Origin: Halapricum salinum
GTDB lineage: Archaea > Halobacteriota > Halobacteria > Halobacteriales > Haloarculaceae
DNA length: 64,000 bases
NCBI RefSeq assembly: GCF_004799665.1
Contig: NZ_CP031310.1
Location: forward strand, 2,410,887 to 2,474,886
Direction: 5' to 3'
Notes under the pieces: generated by a model
What the model saw: only the letters and a program-made list of their open reading frames with translations
Told to the model about the DNA's origin: nothing
Databases searched by the model: none
Made by a program: the position numbers and the translations under genes
Part shown: in pieces, positions 45,820 through 53,585 of the stretch
Position numbering within the stretch: position 1 is the stretch's first letter
How the letters are laid out: the number at the start of each line of letters is the position of its first letter

Positions 45820-45934
45820 ACCGTGGTTTGGGAGCCCTCCCACGGTTGTCGCAGTTATTTTCAGTGTAGTTGCGGATAGATGATGAAAGATATAAATCCC
45901 CCTGGGTACGTAAGGTTTTCACATACCGTGGGAG
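45820..45934. promoter_or_regulatory. Amylase promoter with inverted 10-mers around the TATA box
   Basis: The TATA box TATAAAT is at 45891-45897, about 110 bp before the amylase ATG. CTCCCACGGT (45837-45846) upstream is exactly complementary to ACCGTGGGAG (45925-45934) downstream. A third, degenerate element ACCGTGG-TTT-GGGAG (45820-45834) forms a hairpin with the first. This arrangement suggests operator sites on both sides of the start, for a sugar- or metabolite-responsive repressor. The regulator is unknown. Confidence 0.55.
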
Positions 45935-46005
45935 ACAGACACGGGACGCCGTCGCGTGGTGGCTGGGCGATCGAGACGGCATGTGCTGGACGCGACTGAT
46001 TGACC

Positions 46006-47307
46006 ATGAGCAGAGATCTCTTCGACACGGCAGTGTCAGACGACGTGATCGACGGGAATCGTGCAGGAACTGAGACGGTGGCCGGTCCGACTGGAGCGAC
46101 CCTCGCGGCGTCGGGCGAGACGAACGGTGGCGAACCAGTCGCACTGCAGTACTTCGATTACGACGATACGGTCGGCCCCGACGGCGATCACTGGGAACGG
46201 ATCACCCGCGAGACGGAGTTGATCGCGCGTTCGGGCTACGACGCGGTCTGGGTCCAACCCCCGATGGAGCCGAACACGCCCGACAGCAACGGCTACAACC
46301 CCCGGGACCACCTGACGTGGGACTCGCCGCTGGGCAGCGAGGCCGAGTTCGAGCGGATGGTCGACGCGCTGGGCAACGCCCGCCACGGCGAGGTCGGCGT
46401 CTACATCGACGCCATCGTCAACCACACGGCGACCGACGACCCCGGTGGTGGGACCTACGCCCATCTGGACGACCCCGAGTACTACCACCACCCCCACGAT
46501 GGTGGCCGGACGAAGATGCAGTTGTTCGATCTCTGGGATCTCGATCAAACCCACGAGATGGTGAGTCGGCACCTCCGGGCGTACGTCGAGAAGATCGCCC
46601 AGATGGGCTGTGCGGGCGTGCGCTGGGACGCCGCCAAGCACGTCCCGATGTGGTTCTTCGACGAGTACCTCAACGAGTGGGTCGACCAGCACGACCTCTT
46701 CCGCGTGGGCGAGGTCTTCGACGGCGACGTCGACTTCCTGGAAGCGTACGTCGACACGGGGATGAACTGCTTCGACTATCCCCTCTTCTTTACCATGCAC
46801 GACGCCCTTCGGGAGGGCGGCGATATGCGCTGGCTGCAAGGCGTCATCGAGCACGGTGACTGCCTGCTCGGCCGGGACTCCTATCACGCCTCGACGTTCG
46901 TCGCGAATCACGACGAGGGGCCGCCGCAGTTGCAGCGGCTGGCCTACGCGTTCATCCTCACGGCCCCGGGCTATCCGATCGTCTACAGCAACCACGCCAA
47001 CGAGGAAGGCGTCGATTACGCCGCGCCGTGGCTACAGAACCTCGTCTGGATCAAGCGCACGCTGGCGAGCGGCGAGTACTACATTCGCCACGCCGACCGG
47101 GATCTGTTCGTCCACGAGCGCCACGGGAACCTCCTGACCGGGATCAACAAGGCCGACGCACCACGGACCGAATGGGTCTACACTGGCTTCGAGGACGAGA
47201 CGCTCGTCGACTACACGGGCCAGCTCGACGACATCACGACGGCCGAAGACGGCTGGGTCGAACTCACGGTCCCGAAGAACGGCTGGGTCTGCTACGCGCC
47301 GGAGTAG
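46006..47307 (+). CDS. amyA: Cytoplasmic alpha-amylase (GH13)
   Basis: Glycoside hydrolase of 433 residues acting on alpha-1,4 glucans. The four GH13 regions are clear: DAIVNHTA near residue 135, GVRWDAAKH with nucleophile Asp208, RVGEVFDG with acid/base Glu236, and ANHDEG with Asp303. The ATG at 46006 follows two GTG/TTG alternatives that were not preferred. No Sec or Tat leader is seen, so the enzyme is intracellular, in contrast to secreted haloarchaeal amylases. A shortened C-terminal beta domain ends VPKNGWVCYAPE. It is monocistronic. Confidence 0.92.
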   Translation: MSRDLFDTAVSDDVIDGNRAGTETVAGPTGATLAASGETNGGEPVALQYFDYDDTVGPDGDHWERITRETELIARSGYDAVWVQPPMEPNTPDSNGYNPRDHLTWDSPLGSEAEFERMVDALGNARHGEVGVYIDAIVNHTATDDPGGGTYAHLDDPEYYHHPHDGGRTKMQLFDLWDLDQTHEMVSRHLRAYVEKIAQMGCAGVRWDAAKHVPMWFFDEYLNEWVDQHDLFRVGEVFDGDVDFLEAYVDTGMNCFDYPLFFTMHDALREGGDMRWLQGVIEHGDCLLGRDSYHASTFVANHDEGPPQLQRLAYAFILTAPGYPIVYSNHANEEGVDYAAPWLQNLVWIKRTLASGEYYIRHADRDLFVHERHGNLLTGINKADAPRTEWVYTGFEDETLVDYTGQLDDITTAEDGWVELTVPKNGWVCYAPE

Positions 47308-47317
47308 TCGATCGGTA

Positions 47318-48160
47318 CTATTCGACCGTTTCGTCGACGATTGCTTCCAGTTCGCTCTGCAGGTGACCGTTCGAGGCGATCACTTCGATCGAGTCGTCTT
47401 CGACCCGAGCAGGCCGCTTGCGGACCCTCCCGCCGGCTTCCTCGACGAGCAGGGTCCCGGCGGCGACGTCCCACTCCTGTAGCGAGAGCACGACGTAGCC
47501 GTCGGCGTGACCCGACGCGACCTGACAGAGATTGAGGGCCGCGCTCCCGACCCGGCGGAACTTCGAGTCGCGGTCGAGCAACGCGCTGGCGACGTCCCAG
47601 TCGATCTGTCGCCGGTCGGCGTGGCGCTCGCTGAGCCGCCCGAAGACGAACGCGCCAGGCAGTTCGTCCTGTTCCGTCACCGACAGCGACAGTCCGTCGA
47701 GATCTTCGACACCGCCGATTCCTGCCACGCCGTCGTGGACGAATGCCCCCTCCCCACGGACGCCGTACCACAGACGATCGAGTGCGGCCGGCGGCGAGAC
47801 GACGACACCCACTTGCGAAGCGCCGTCGACCGCCAGCGCGATCGAGACGCAGTAGTAGGGAAACCCGGTTGCGAAGTTGGCCGTCCCGTCGATCGGGTCG
47901 ACGATCCATTCACGGCCCTCGCGCGCGAGCGTCTCGCCAGTGCCTTCCTCGCCGACGATGGTGTCGTCGGGGAACCGTTCGCCCAGAACGTCCAGGATCG
48001 CGTCCTGACTGGCGTGGTCGGCCGCCGTCACCAGATCGTTGATGTTCTCCTTGGATTCGGTGCCGTCGGCGACCCGGTGGTCGCCGCGGTAGTCGGCCAT
48101 CGCCTCGATTCCAGCTGCCCCGGCCTCTATCGCGGCGTCGAGTTCGGCCTCGTAGTCCAT
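47318..48160 (-). CDS. suhB: Inositol monophosphatase family enzyme (IMPase/FBPase)
   Basis: Metal-dependent sugar phosphatase of 280 residues. The metal-site motifs are VGEEGTGE near residue 68 and WIVDPIDGTANFATGF near 85-100; the C-terminal signature QEWDVAAGTLLVEEAGG is near 225. Archaeal members hydrolyse inositol 1-phosphate and often fructose 1,6-bisphosphate, so it may serve gluconeogenesis. Stop codons of this gene and amylase face each other with an 10-bp gap. The ATG at 48160 (MDYEAELDAAIEAGA) starts the first helix. Confidence 0.9.
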   Translation of the reverse strand: MDYEAELDAAIEAGAAGIEAMADYRGDHRVADGTESKENINDLVTAADHASQDAILDVLGERFPDDTIVGEEGTGETLAREGREWIVDPIDGTANFATGFPYYCVSIALAVDGASQVGVVVSPPAALDRLWYGVRGEGAFVHDGVAGIGGVEDLDGLSLSVTEQDELPGAFVFGRLSERHADRRQIDWDVASALLDRDSKFRRVGSAALNLCQVASGHADGYVVLSLQEWDVAAGTLLVEEAGGRVRKRPARVEDDSIEVIASNGHLQSELEAIVDETVE

Positions 48161-48222
48161 GCAGGCGCCAGGTGCGCCGTGGGCGAAAGTCCACCGCTTC
48201 GGCTCCAGCGTGGACTGTCTAG

Positions 48223-48234
48223 CGAACGTGTTCG
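48223..48234. promoter_or_regulatory. NarO-like palindrome upstream of the DUF2249 gene
   Basis: CGAACGTGTTCG has perfect CGAAC/GTTCG arms around a two-base centre and lies 39 bp before the DUF2249 ATG. It is nearly identical to the CGAAC...GTTCG inverted repeat reported in Haloferax promoters controlled by the oxygen-responsive regulators NarO and DmsR (from memory of that literature). It is followed by an AAATCCTT stretch that may be part of the core promoter. Confidence 0.65.
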
Positions 48235-48273
48235 GGGAAATCCTTGGCCAGGAAGCGATCCTACGCCCGCTCG

Positions 48274-48543
48274 ATGAGCCAGCACGTCGACTACCCGGCA
48301 CTCGCGGCGACCGACGCACCGACGGACCGACCGGTCGAGACGCTCGACGTCCGGTCGCTCGGGCCGCCCCATCCGCTTCGACGGACCCTGGAAACGCTGG
48401 CGGAGTTGCCCGAGGAAACTGTTCTGGTCCAGCGTAACGACCGCGCTCCACAGCACCTCTACCCGAAACTCGACGACCGGGGCTACGCCTACGAGACCGT
48501 CGAGGGCGAAGAGGCGACGTCGACCGTGATCTGGGACCGATGA
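48274..48543 (+). CDS. DUF2249 family protein
   Basis: Small soluble protein of 89 residues. The signature is VETLDVRSLGPPHPLRRTLE near residues 23-42 (the usual form is LDVRxLxPPxPxxx), followed by LPEETVLVQRNDRAPQHLYP and the C-terminal strand TSTVIWDR. DUF2249 proteins are TusA-like in fold and in archaea are often found beside denitrification or other anaerobic-respiration genes. The gene overlaps the next one by four bases (ATGA) and has a NarO-like site in its promoter. Confidence 0.88.
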   Translation: MSQHVDYPALAATDAPTDRPVETLDVRSLGPPHPLRRTLETLAELPEETVLVQRNDRAPQHLYPKLDDRGYAYETVEGEEATSTVIWDR

Positions 48544-48866
48544 CGCCTGCGGAGGCCGTTCGGGCGCTGGCGGCGATCCACGACCACGGCGAGCAAATCC
48601 GCCAGCAGGAACTCGAAATCGCCCTGCAGAAAATCGACGACCTCGACGACGACCAGCGGGCCACCGTCGAAGCGCTCGCCGACCGAATGGTCGAGCAGGT
48701 TCTCGAAGCCCCGACCCGCTCGCTGCTGACCGCGGCCGTTGAGAACGACGAGGAGACTGTCGCGACGGCACTGTCGCTGTTCGTCGACGGCGAGTCGGTC
48801 GAACGAGAGGCGGACTGTTCGTCACCCGGTAAATCGATCCCCGAGTTCGCCCGCGCCCAGGATTGA
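48540..48866 (+). CDS. Stand-alone glutamyl-tRNA reductase dimerisation-domain protein
   Basis: Protein of 108 residues made of a long helix and a helical bundle. The segment EIALQKIDDLDDDQRATVEA and LADRMVEQVLEAPTRSLLTA looks like the C-terminal dimerisation region of HemA (glutamyl-tRNA reductase), but no catalytic or NADPH-binding part is present. It overlaps the DUF2249 gene. Free copies of this domain near respiratory genes are known to me from haloarchaea; it might bind HemA or modulate haem supply for haem-rich anaerobic enzymes. That role is inferred. Confidence 0.8.
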   Translation: MTPAEAVRALAAIHDHGEQIRQQELEIALQKIDDLDDDQRATVEALADRMVEQVLEAPTRSLLTAAVENDEETVATALSLFVDGESVEREADCSSPGKSIPEFARAQD

Positions 48867-48905
48867 CTTCCTGTGCACATCCCGAGCCGGCGGCAGACGG
48901 CCGGT

Positions 48906-48917
48906 CCAACATGTTGG
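48906..48917. promoter_or_regulatory. Second NarO-like palindrome, upstream of the 4-TM gene
   Basis: CCAACATGTTGG is a perfect 12-bp palindrome 37 bp before the ATG at 48955. It differs from the reported CGAACATGTTCG-type site only in the second base of each arm. It is followed by GTCAAAGG. Its distance to the start codon matches that of the first site (39 bp) upstream of the DUF2249 gene. Confidence 0.62.
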
Positions 48918-48954
48918 TCAAAGGCTGACTGTCACGGCGCTCGATCTCTCGGGT

Positions 48955-49413
48955 ATGGAAGTAGACGATAGCACTCCCGAGAGGGGTCCGACCGAGGAGC
49001 GAACGATAACGCCGGTCGTGTACGTGCTCGCTCTCGCTGCGACCACGCTGGGACTCACTCATCACATCGACCACGTCGTTCGAGGCAACCACGTCGGTTG
49101 GCCGCTGACGCCCGAAGTCAACCCGTTCACGTACAGTCTCGCGATCTATCCGCTGATCGCGATCAGTCTCTACCTGACAGTTACCGAGCGCGTCGAGGCG
49201 GGCTACTGGGCGCTCTTCTTCGCGTTCAGTGCGGGGATGCTCGCCTTCTTTCACGTCAGCCCGTGGGCCGTCGAACCGCCCCAGGACGTCATCGATCCCT
49301 ACGCGAATCCGCTGGTCGGCTACCTCGCGTTTGCCGTCCTGCTCGTGCTCATCGGGAGCGTGGTGTTCGGCTCGCTGTACATGGCTTCCCTGTGGTATCG
49401 GGAGGACGCATGA
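48955..49413 (+). CDS. Four-helix membrane protein with HHxxH motif
   Basis: Protein of 152 residues with helices at about 20-40, 60-80, 85-105 and 122-145. LGLTHHIDHVVRGNHVGWPL after the first helix contains a His cluster that could bind haem or metal. Family not recognised. It has its own NarO-like palindrome 37 bp upstream and lies between the DUF2249/HemA-dimer pair and the HTH-10 regulator, which suggests a part in anaerobic respiration or its control. The acidic N-terminus (MEVDDSTPERG) is cytoplasmic. Confidence 0.8.
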   Translation: MEVDDSTPERGPTEERTITPVVYVLALAATTLGLTHHIDHVVRGNHVGWPLTPEVNPFTYSLAIYPLIAISLYLTVTERVEAGYWALFFAFSAGMLAFFHVSPWAVEPPQDVIDPYANPLVGYLAFAVLLVLIGSVVFGSLYMASLWYREDA

Positions 49414-49518
49414 GTCGACATCCGTCTGTGTCGCCAGCCGACGAGCCACGACGCCTTTTTCGACCTGGAGGCCGAGATGACAGCACATGGCTCGCGCTCT
49501 CGACGCGGGGGACCGTCG

Positions 49519-50148
49519 GTGATCCGCGCTCGCTTTCGGATCGTCCTGCCTCCGGAGGTCTGGGTCGCCGAGGTCTCGACGACATACCCCGAGGCGACGT
49601 TTCGCCTGTTGACGGGCGTTCCGATAGACGACAGCGCGCTGGAACTGGGCGAGGTCCGCACCGACGATCCCGGCCCGATCGCCGACGACATCCGATCGCA
49701 CCCCGACGTCGACGCCTACGATCTCGTCTACGCCGACGAGCAGCGCTCGATCGCCCAGTACGAGGTCGACGAACAGGCGCTGTACGACTTTCTGCTGAAC
49801 TCCTCACTCCCGCCGGAGTTTCCCGTGATCGTCGAGGACGGCGAGATGACCTTCGACGTGACCGCCACTCGCGAACAGTTCGAGGCCTTCGGCGACGCGC
49901 TGGACGCGAGTGCCCGCTCCTACGAACTCCTGTCGGTCGTCCACACCGACAGCGACGAACGCCTGCTCACCGACCGCCAGCGCGAGTGTCTGACTCTCGC
50001 CCAGCGTCGCGGCTACTTCGCGGTCCCCCGGGAGTGTACGCTCGCCGAGGTGGCCGACGAACTCGACGTCGACAAGTCGACGGCCAGCGAGACGATCCGC
50101 CGCGGCACTGCCCGCGTGCTCGAACAGTTCCTGATCGACCGGGTTTGA
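49519..50148 (+). CDS. HTH-10 (bacterio-opsin activator-type) transcription regulator
   Basis: Regulator of 209 residues. The N-terminal domain (about 1-145) opens IRARFRIVLPPEVWVAEVST, the usual start of the family, and may sense a ligand. The C-terminal HTH-10 domain contains LLTDRQRECLTLAQRRGYFA and LAEVADELDVDKSTASETIR. NarO and DmsR, which control anaerobic respiration in Haloferax, belong to this same family, but they carry Cys residues near their N-terminus; none is seen here. An in-frame ATG at 49477 with GGAGG upstream would add 14 basic residues and is an alternative start. Confidence 0.85.
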   Translation: MIRARFRIVLPPEVWVAEVSTTYPEATFRLLTGVPIDDSALELGEVRTDDPGPIADDIRSHPDVDAYDLVYADEQRSIAQYEVDEQALYDFLLNSSLPPEFPVIVEDGEMTFDVTATREQFEAFGDALDASARSYELLSVVHTDSDERLLTDRQRECLTLAQRRGYFAVPRECTLAEVADELDVDKSTASETIRRGTARVLEQFLIDRV

Positions 50149-50164
50149 TCGGGAGTGTCGCCAG

Positions 50165-50365
50165 ATGAGTCAGCTGTGGCGACGCTCGACGCACCGACTG
50201 TTGCACCTCCTGCCTGCGGTCGCACTCGGCGTGTTCCTGTACTCGCCGCTCCGGACACTCTCCGAGGCGGTGCTCGTCGCACAGCTGCTCCTGTTCCCAT
50301 CGCTGGCGCTCTCGGGAGTCCTGTTGTGGAAGGGGCCGCGGATCCGCCAGTGGTTCGGGGAGTGA
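50165..50365 (+). CDS. Small two-helix membrane protein of the HTH-10 cluster
   Basis: Protein of 66 residues starting MSQLWRRSTHRLLHLLPAVA. Two hydrophobic helices (about 13-30 and 36-54) end in a charged tail KGPRIRQWFGE. The start is 16 bp after the regulator stop, so they are probably co-transcribed. No family recognised. Its position inside the NarO-site cluster is the only functional hint. It converges on cysteine synthase, four bases from the facing stop. Confidence 0.7.
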   Translation: MSQLWRRSTHRLLHLLPAVALGVFLYSPLRTLSEAVLVAQLLLFPSLALSGVLLWKGPRIRQWFGE

Positions 50366-50369
50366 CTCC

Positions 50370-51272
50370 TCAGAAGTCGTAGAGATCCGTCGAGAGATAG
50401 CGTTCGGCGGGATCACAGACGATCGTCGCGACGAGTTCGTCCGGGCGCTCGCGGGCGACCTGGGCGGCGACGTGGACGTTCGCCCCCGAGGAGACGCCGC
50501 CGGCGATCCCCTCCTCCTGAGCCAGTCGGCGCGCCATCGCGACCGAGTCCTCCTTCGAGACCGTCCGGACCTCGTCCAGCAGTTCCCGTTCCATGATCTC
50601 CGGGACGAACCCCGCGCCGATCCCCTGGATCTCGTGGCTGCCGGCCTCCTCGCCGGAGAGGACCGCCGAGTCTTCGGGTTCGACGGCGATCAGATCGACG
50701 TCGCACCCGGCTTCCCGGAAGTACGTACCCACGCCGGTGATCGTTCCACCTGTGCCGACCCCGGCGACGAAGACGTCCAGCTCGCCGTCGGTCGCCTCAT
50801 CCAGTTCCGGGCCGGTCGTCCGCCGATGTGCGCTGGGATTGTTCGGGTTCTGGAACTGCTGGGGGACGAAGGTATCCTCGTATTCGGCGGCGAGTTCGTC
50901 GGCGCGCTCTATCGCGCCGTTCATCCCGCCGTCGGCGTCGGTGAGTTCCAGTTCCGCGCCGAGCGCTCGGAGTAGCTGGCGACGCTCCTCGCTCATCGAC
51001 TCGGGCATCGTCAGGATCAGGTCGTGGCCGCGGGCCGCACAGACCGTCGCCAGCCCGATTCCCGTGTTGCCACTCGTGGGCTCGATCACGACCGTCTCGT
51101 CGGCGATCTCGCCGGCCTCGGCAGCCGCATCGAGCATCTCTCGCGCGATCCGGTCTTTGACCGAATAGGGATTGAACGACTCCAGTTTCACCAGGAGATT
51201 CGGCGCGATAGCGTCGACTCGCACCAGCGGTGTCTCTCCGATCAGTTCCGTCACGTCGGCTGCTACTCGCAT
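50370..51272 (-). CDS. cysK: Cysteine synthase A
   Basis: PLP enzyme of 300 residues that makes cysteine from O-acetylserine (or a related serine ester) and sulfide. The opening TELIGETPLVRVDAIAPNLL and KLESFNPYSVKDR contain the PLP lysine Lys39; EPTSGNTGIGLATVCAARGH is the substrate loop; AGVGTGGTITGVGTYFRE binds the PLP phosphate. The C-terminal GGVSSGANVHVA is also intact. The ATG at 51272 gives the family start. It stands alone; no cysE is in the window. Confidence 0.95.
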   Translation of the reverse strand: MRVAADVTELIGETPLVRVDAIAPNLLVKLESFNPYSVKDRIAREMLDAAAEAGEIADETVVIEPTSGNTGIGLATVCAARGHDLILTMPESMSEERRQLLRALGAELELTDADGGMNGAIERADELAAEYEDTFVPQQFQNPNNPSAHRRTTGPELDEATDGELDVFVAGVGTGGTITGVGTYFREAGCDVDLIAVEPEDSAVLSGEEAGSHEIQGIGAGFVPEIMERELLDEVRTVSKEDSVAMARRLAQEEGIAGGVSSGANVHVAAQVARERPDELVATIVCDPAERYLSTDLYDF

Positions 51273-51383
51273 CGTCTGTTCGTTCCGGGACTGTTCGGCT
51301 TGCCTTCTCTCCCTCAGTATCAGGGGTCGTTTTGTCGGATCGATCGAGCAGGCCCGCACGACAGCGGTCTGCTCAATCGGCGC

Positions 51384-52028
51384 TCACGCCGGCGACAACA
51401 GTTCGTCGAGTAGTTTCGACTGCGCTGCGGCGAGATGCTCAGTAAAGGTCGAGGGTTCGATCCCGAGTTCGGTCGCCACGTCGGTCGCGTTCGCGCCGCG
51501 GGGATAGGCGAAGTAGCCCATCTCGTAGGCCGTCTCGAGCACCTCTCGCTGGCGGTCGGTCAGCCGCGAGCGATCGACCGGGACGATGTCTTCGGTCCCC
51601 TCCGCATCGCCGTCGATCTGCAGGAGATACCGGATTCGGACTGTCCCGTAGTGCTCGCGGAGTTCGGTCACCAGATCTCGGAGGGCGGTGAGATCCGCCA
51701 GGTGCAGTTCGAGGACGAGCAAGCCTTCTTCGGCCCGGACCTCCGCGATCGGCGTGTTCCGACGCTCGACGTACTCACAGATACAGTCGCTGACGCGCTG
51801 ATCGAACTGATAGACCGTCGCCGAGTCGTACTCGAACAGCGGTTCCAGGTCGCCGTCGAACACGTCGGGGTCGTGCTCCCCGCTGACGGTGAACTGTTCG
51901 GTCGCCCCGCCCGCCCCGTCGTCGGCCCGCCGAACCGACGAGACCGAGCCCTCGACCCCCTCGGAGAACCCCGCGACGGGACAGGCCTCGGCGGCCGGGA
52001 GTTCCAGTTCCGCTCGCATCCCAGTCAT
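51384..52028 (-). CDS. HTH-10 (bacterio-opsin activator-type) transcription regulator
   Basis: Regulator of 214 residues. The N-terminal domain (about 1-150) contains CPVAGFSEGVEGSVSSVRRA and a central EYDSATVYQFDQRVSDCICE; the C-terminal HTH-10 part is RLTDRQREVLETAYEMGYFA with TDVATELGIEPSTFTEHLAA. Cys residues at about 16, 82 and 84 could be sensory. Its own promoter carries the TTCCCA-N5-TGGGAA palindrome 45 bp upstream of the ATG, the same element that precedes fixA. Autoregulation is a natural hypothesis. A second ATG lies three codons in. Confidence 0.87.
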   Translation of the reverse strand: MTGMRAELELPAAEACPVAGFSEGVEGSVSSVRRADDGAGGATEQFTVSGEHDPDVFDGDLEPLFEYDSATVYQFDQRVSDCICEYVERRNTPIAEVRAEEGLLVLELHLADLTALRDLVTELREHYGTVRIRYLLQIDGDAEGTEDIVPVDRSRLTDRQREVLETAYEMGYFAYPRGANATDVATELGIEPSTFTEHLAAAQSKLLDELLSPA

Positions 52029-52055
52029 TGTATCTCAGTATCGAGCGTCCCGGCC

Positions 52056-52089
52056 CATAACCGCCGCGCGCGTTCCCAGCGCGTGGGAA
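52056..52089 (-). promoter_or_regulatory. TTCCCA-N5-TGGGAA palindrome and TATA-like element, HTH-10 promoter
   Basis: The 17-bp element at 52073-52089 has perfect TTCCCA and TGGGAA arms around GCGCG. In the direction of the HTH-10 gene it is followed after 11 bp by GTTATG (52061-52056), a TATA-like element, and then by the ATG at 52028. The identical arms and spacing recur at 60379-60395 in front of fixA. Placement just upstream of TATA is where archaeal activators bind. Confidence 0.6.
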
Positions 52090-52176
52090 GCGGAGCATTT
52101 CGCCGGTTGTGTCGAGAGCGGCCTTCCGATCGCAGACGGAACGGATTTTTTGTCGGCCGCGGCCGAACGCTGCGGC

Positions 52177-52605
52177 ATGGACCTGACGCAGTTCGTCGAC
52201 GGGATCGTCCACGAGCCGACCCAGATCGAGGGCCGCGGACTCGATCTCACAGTCGCCGAAATCTACGAGATCGACGCCCCCGGTCGCGTCGACTTCGGTG
52301 GTGGCGAACTCGAGCCCGCCGACCTCGAACCGCACGATCGCACCCTCCGCAACCCCGAGGACGACTACGAGTGGTGGCACCTCGACGCGGGACAGTATCT
52401 GCTGGGATACAACGAGTCCCTCGCGCTGCCCGAGGACATGATCGCGACGATTCAGGTGCGCGAGGCCGTCCGCGATCGGGGTGGCTCTCACCCGACGCTG
52501 TCGCTCGCGGAACTCGGCCACGTCCCGCTGTCGGTCGGTGGCGCGGGTCTTCGCATCAAGGAGAACGCGCGCGTCTCGACGCTGACGGAGATACGGCGTC
52601 GCTGA
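52177..52605 (+). CDS. dCTP deaminase/dUTPase family protein
   Basis: Protein of 142 residues of the dCTP deaminase/dUTPase trimeric fold. Strands around [40 protein letters not shown] and [20 protein letters not shown] follow the family order. The typical deaminase serine-arginine (S-R) element and Gly-Phe tail are not clear, so substrate choice (dCTP or dUTP) is left open. It is a short version compared with the bacterial enzyme (about 190 residues). It stands between the palindrome promoter and the S6e operon, with its own start. Confidence 0.8.
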   Translation: MDLTQFVDGIVHEPTQIEGRGLDLTVAEIYEIDAPGRVDFGGGELEPADLEPHDRTLRNPEDDYEWWHLDAGQYLLGYNESLALPEDMIATIQVREAVRDRGGSHPTLSLAELGHVPLSVGGAGLRIKENARVSTLTEIRRR

Positions 52606-52651
52606 GGTCCTTCTTCCCCGGGGGCTGGCAGTGCCAGCGTGGTTCGACGGG

Positions 52652-52660
52652 CTTTTTAAG
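52652..52660 (+). promoter_or_regulatory. TATA box of the S6e gene
   Basis: CTTTTTAAG lies 22-30 bp before the S6e ATG at 52682, the distance expected for a leaderless or nearly leaderless transcript, the common type in haloarchaea. The upstream bases are CGACGGG, a weak BRE. Confidence 0.65.
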
Positions 52661-52681
52661 CGCGACTGGCAGATTACAGGC

Positions 52682-53071
52682 ATGGCAGATTTCACCGTCG
52701 CCGTTGCCGACCCCGACAGCGGCGTGACGTACCAGATCGACGTCGACGGACAGGACGCGAACCGATTCATGGGCCGAGAGATCGGCGACGAAGTCGACGG
52801 CGGTGCCGTCGGCCTCGACGGCTACACTCTGGAGATCACCGGCGGCTCCGACACCGCGGGCCGACCGCTCCGCGGTGACGTCCGCGGTCCCGACCTCAAG
52901 TCCGTTCTCCTCGAAGGCGGCGTCGGCTACGAGCCCTCGCGTGACGGCGAGCGCAAGCGCGTGACCGTCCGCGGTCGCGAGATCAGCGACGAGGTCCGCC
53001 AGATCAACGCCAGCGTCGTCGCTCGCGGCAGCACCGACGTCGACGAACTGCTCGGCGAGTCCGAGGACTAG
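52682..53071 (+). CDS. rps6e: Small-subunit ribosomal protein eS6
   Basis: Ribosomal protein of 129 residues, part of the archaeal/eukaryotic small subunit. The start [20 protein letters not shown] and the motif [20 protein letters not shown] followed by [15 protein letters not shown] are the family signature; the C-terminal acidic tail replaces the basic phosphorylated tail of eukaryotes. It is preceded by a TATA box at leaderless spacing and followed six bases later by the DUF7112 gene. Confidence 0.97.
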   Translation: MADFTVAVADPDSGVTYQIDVDGQDANRFMGREIGDEVDGGAVGLDGYTLEITGGSDTAGRPLRGDVRGPDLKSVLLEGGVGYEPSRDGERKRVTVRGREISDEVRQINASVVARGSTDVDELLGESED

Positions 53072-53077
53072 GGATCG

Positions 53078-53506
53078 ATGGCCGACCGAATCGCCAGCGA
53101 CACCGAGAGCGTCGCGACTCACCGGCTCACGATCGAGACGGTCGGCCGCACCTCCCGCCCGCGACTCGAACTCCCGGCCGAACTCGACCTCGAAGCGGGC
53201 GACGTCGTCCGCCTGACTCTCGACGGCGGGGAGTACCACGCCCGCGTCGAGTCGAATCTCGACGGCGCACTCGAACTCCGCGGCGCGTTCGACAACACCA
53301 GACTCGCCCGGAGCGACGACGGCGAAGACCGCCTCGCCGCGTGGGTCGACGACAGCGGCGTCGACCCCGGCCGGTCGGTGTTGCTCGACGTCCTGACCGA
53401 GGGCTATCACTACGGACTCCGCGAACCCGGCGAGCGCGTCGTCTACACCGCCCGGGATCCACCGGACGACTCGCTGTCGCGCATCGCCGACTCCCTCGAA
53501 GAGTAG
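53078..53506 (+). CDS. DUF7112-type small acidic protein
   Basis: Protein of 142 residues, no membrane segment. LELPAELDLEAGDVVRLTLD with GGEYHARVESNLDGALELRG reads as a small beta domain resembling AbrB/SpoVT-like strands. The C-terminal half has DPGRSVLLDVLTEGYHYGLR. It follows rps6e by six bases, so co-expression with the ribosome is likely. The family label DUF7112 is from memory of haloarchaeal annotation next to S6e; function unknown. Confidence 0.75.
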   Translation: MADRIASDTESVATHRLTIETVGRTSRPRLELPAELDLEAGDVVRLTLDGGEYHARVESNLDGALELRGAFDNTRLARSDDGEDRLAAWVDDSGVDPGRSVLLDVLTEGYHYGLREPGERVVYTARDPPDDSLSRIADSLEE

Positions 53507-53585
53507 CGCCGTCCCGATTTTCTCGACTGATAGTGGCGCGAAACGCTCAATATTCGCCCTGTCCAAGACGGGTGTAGAGCGGCGA

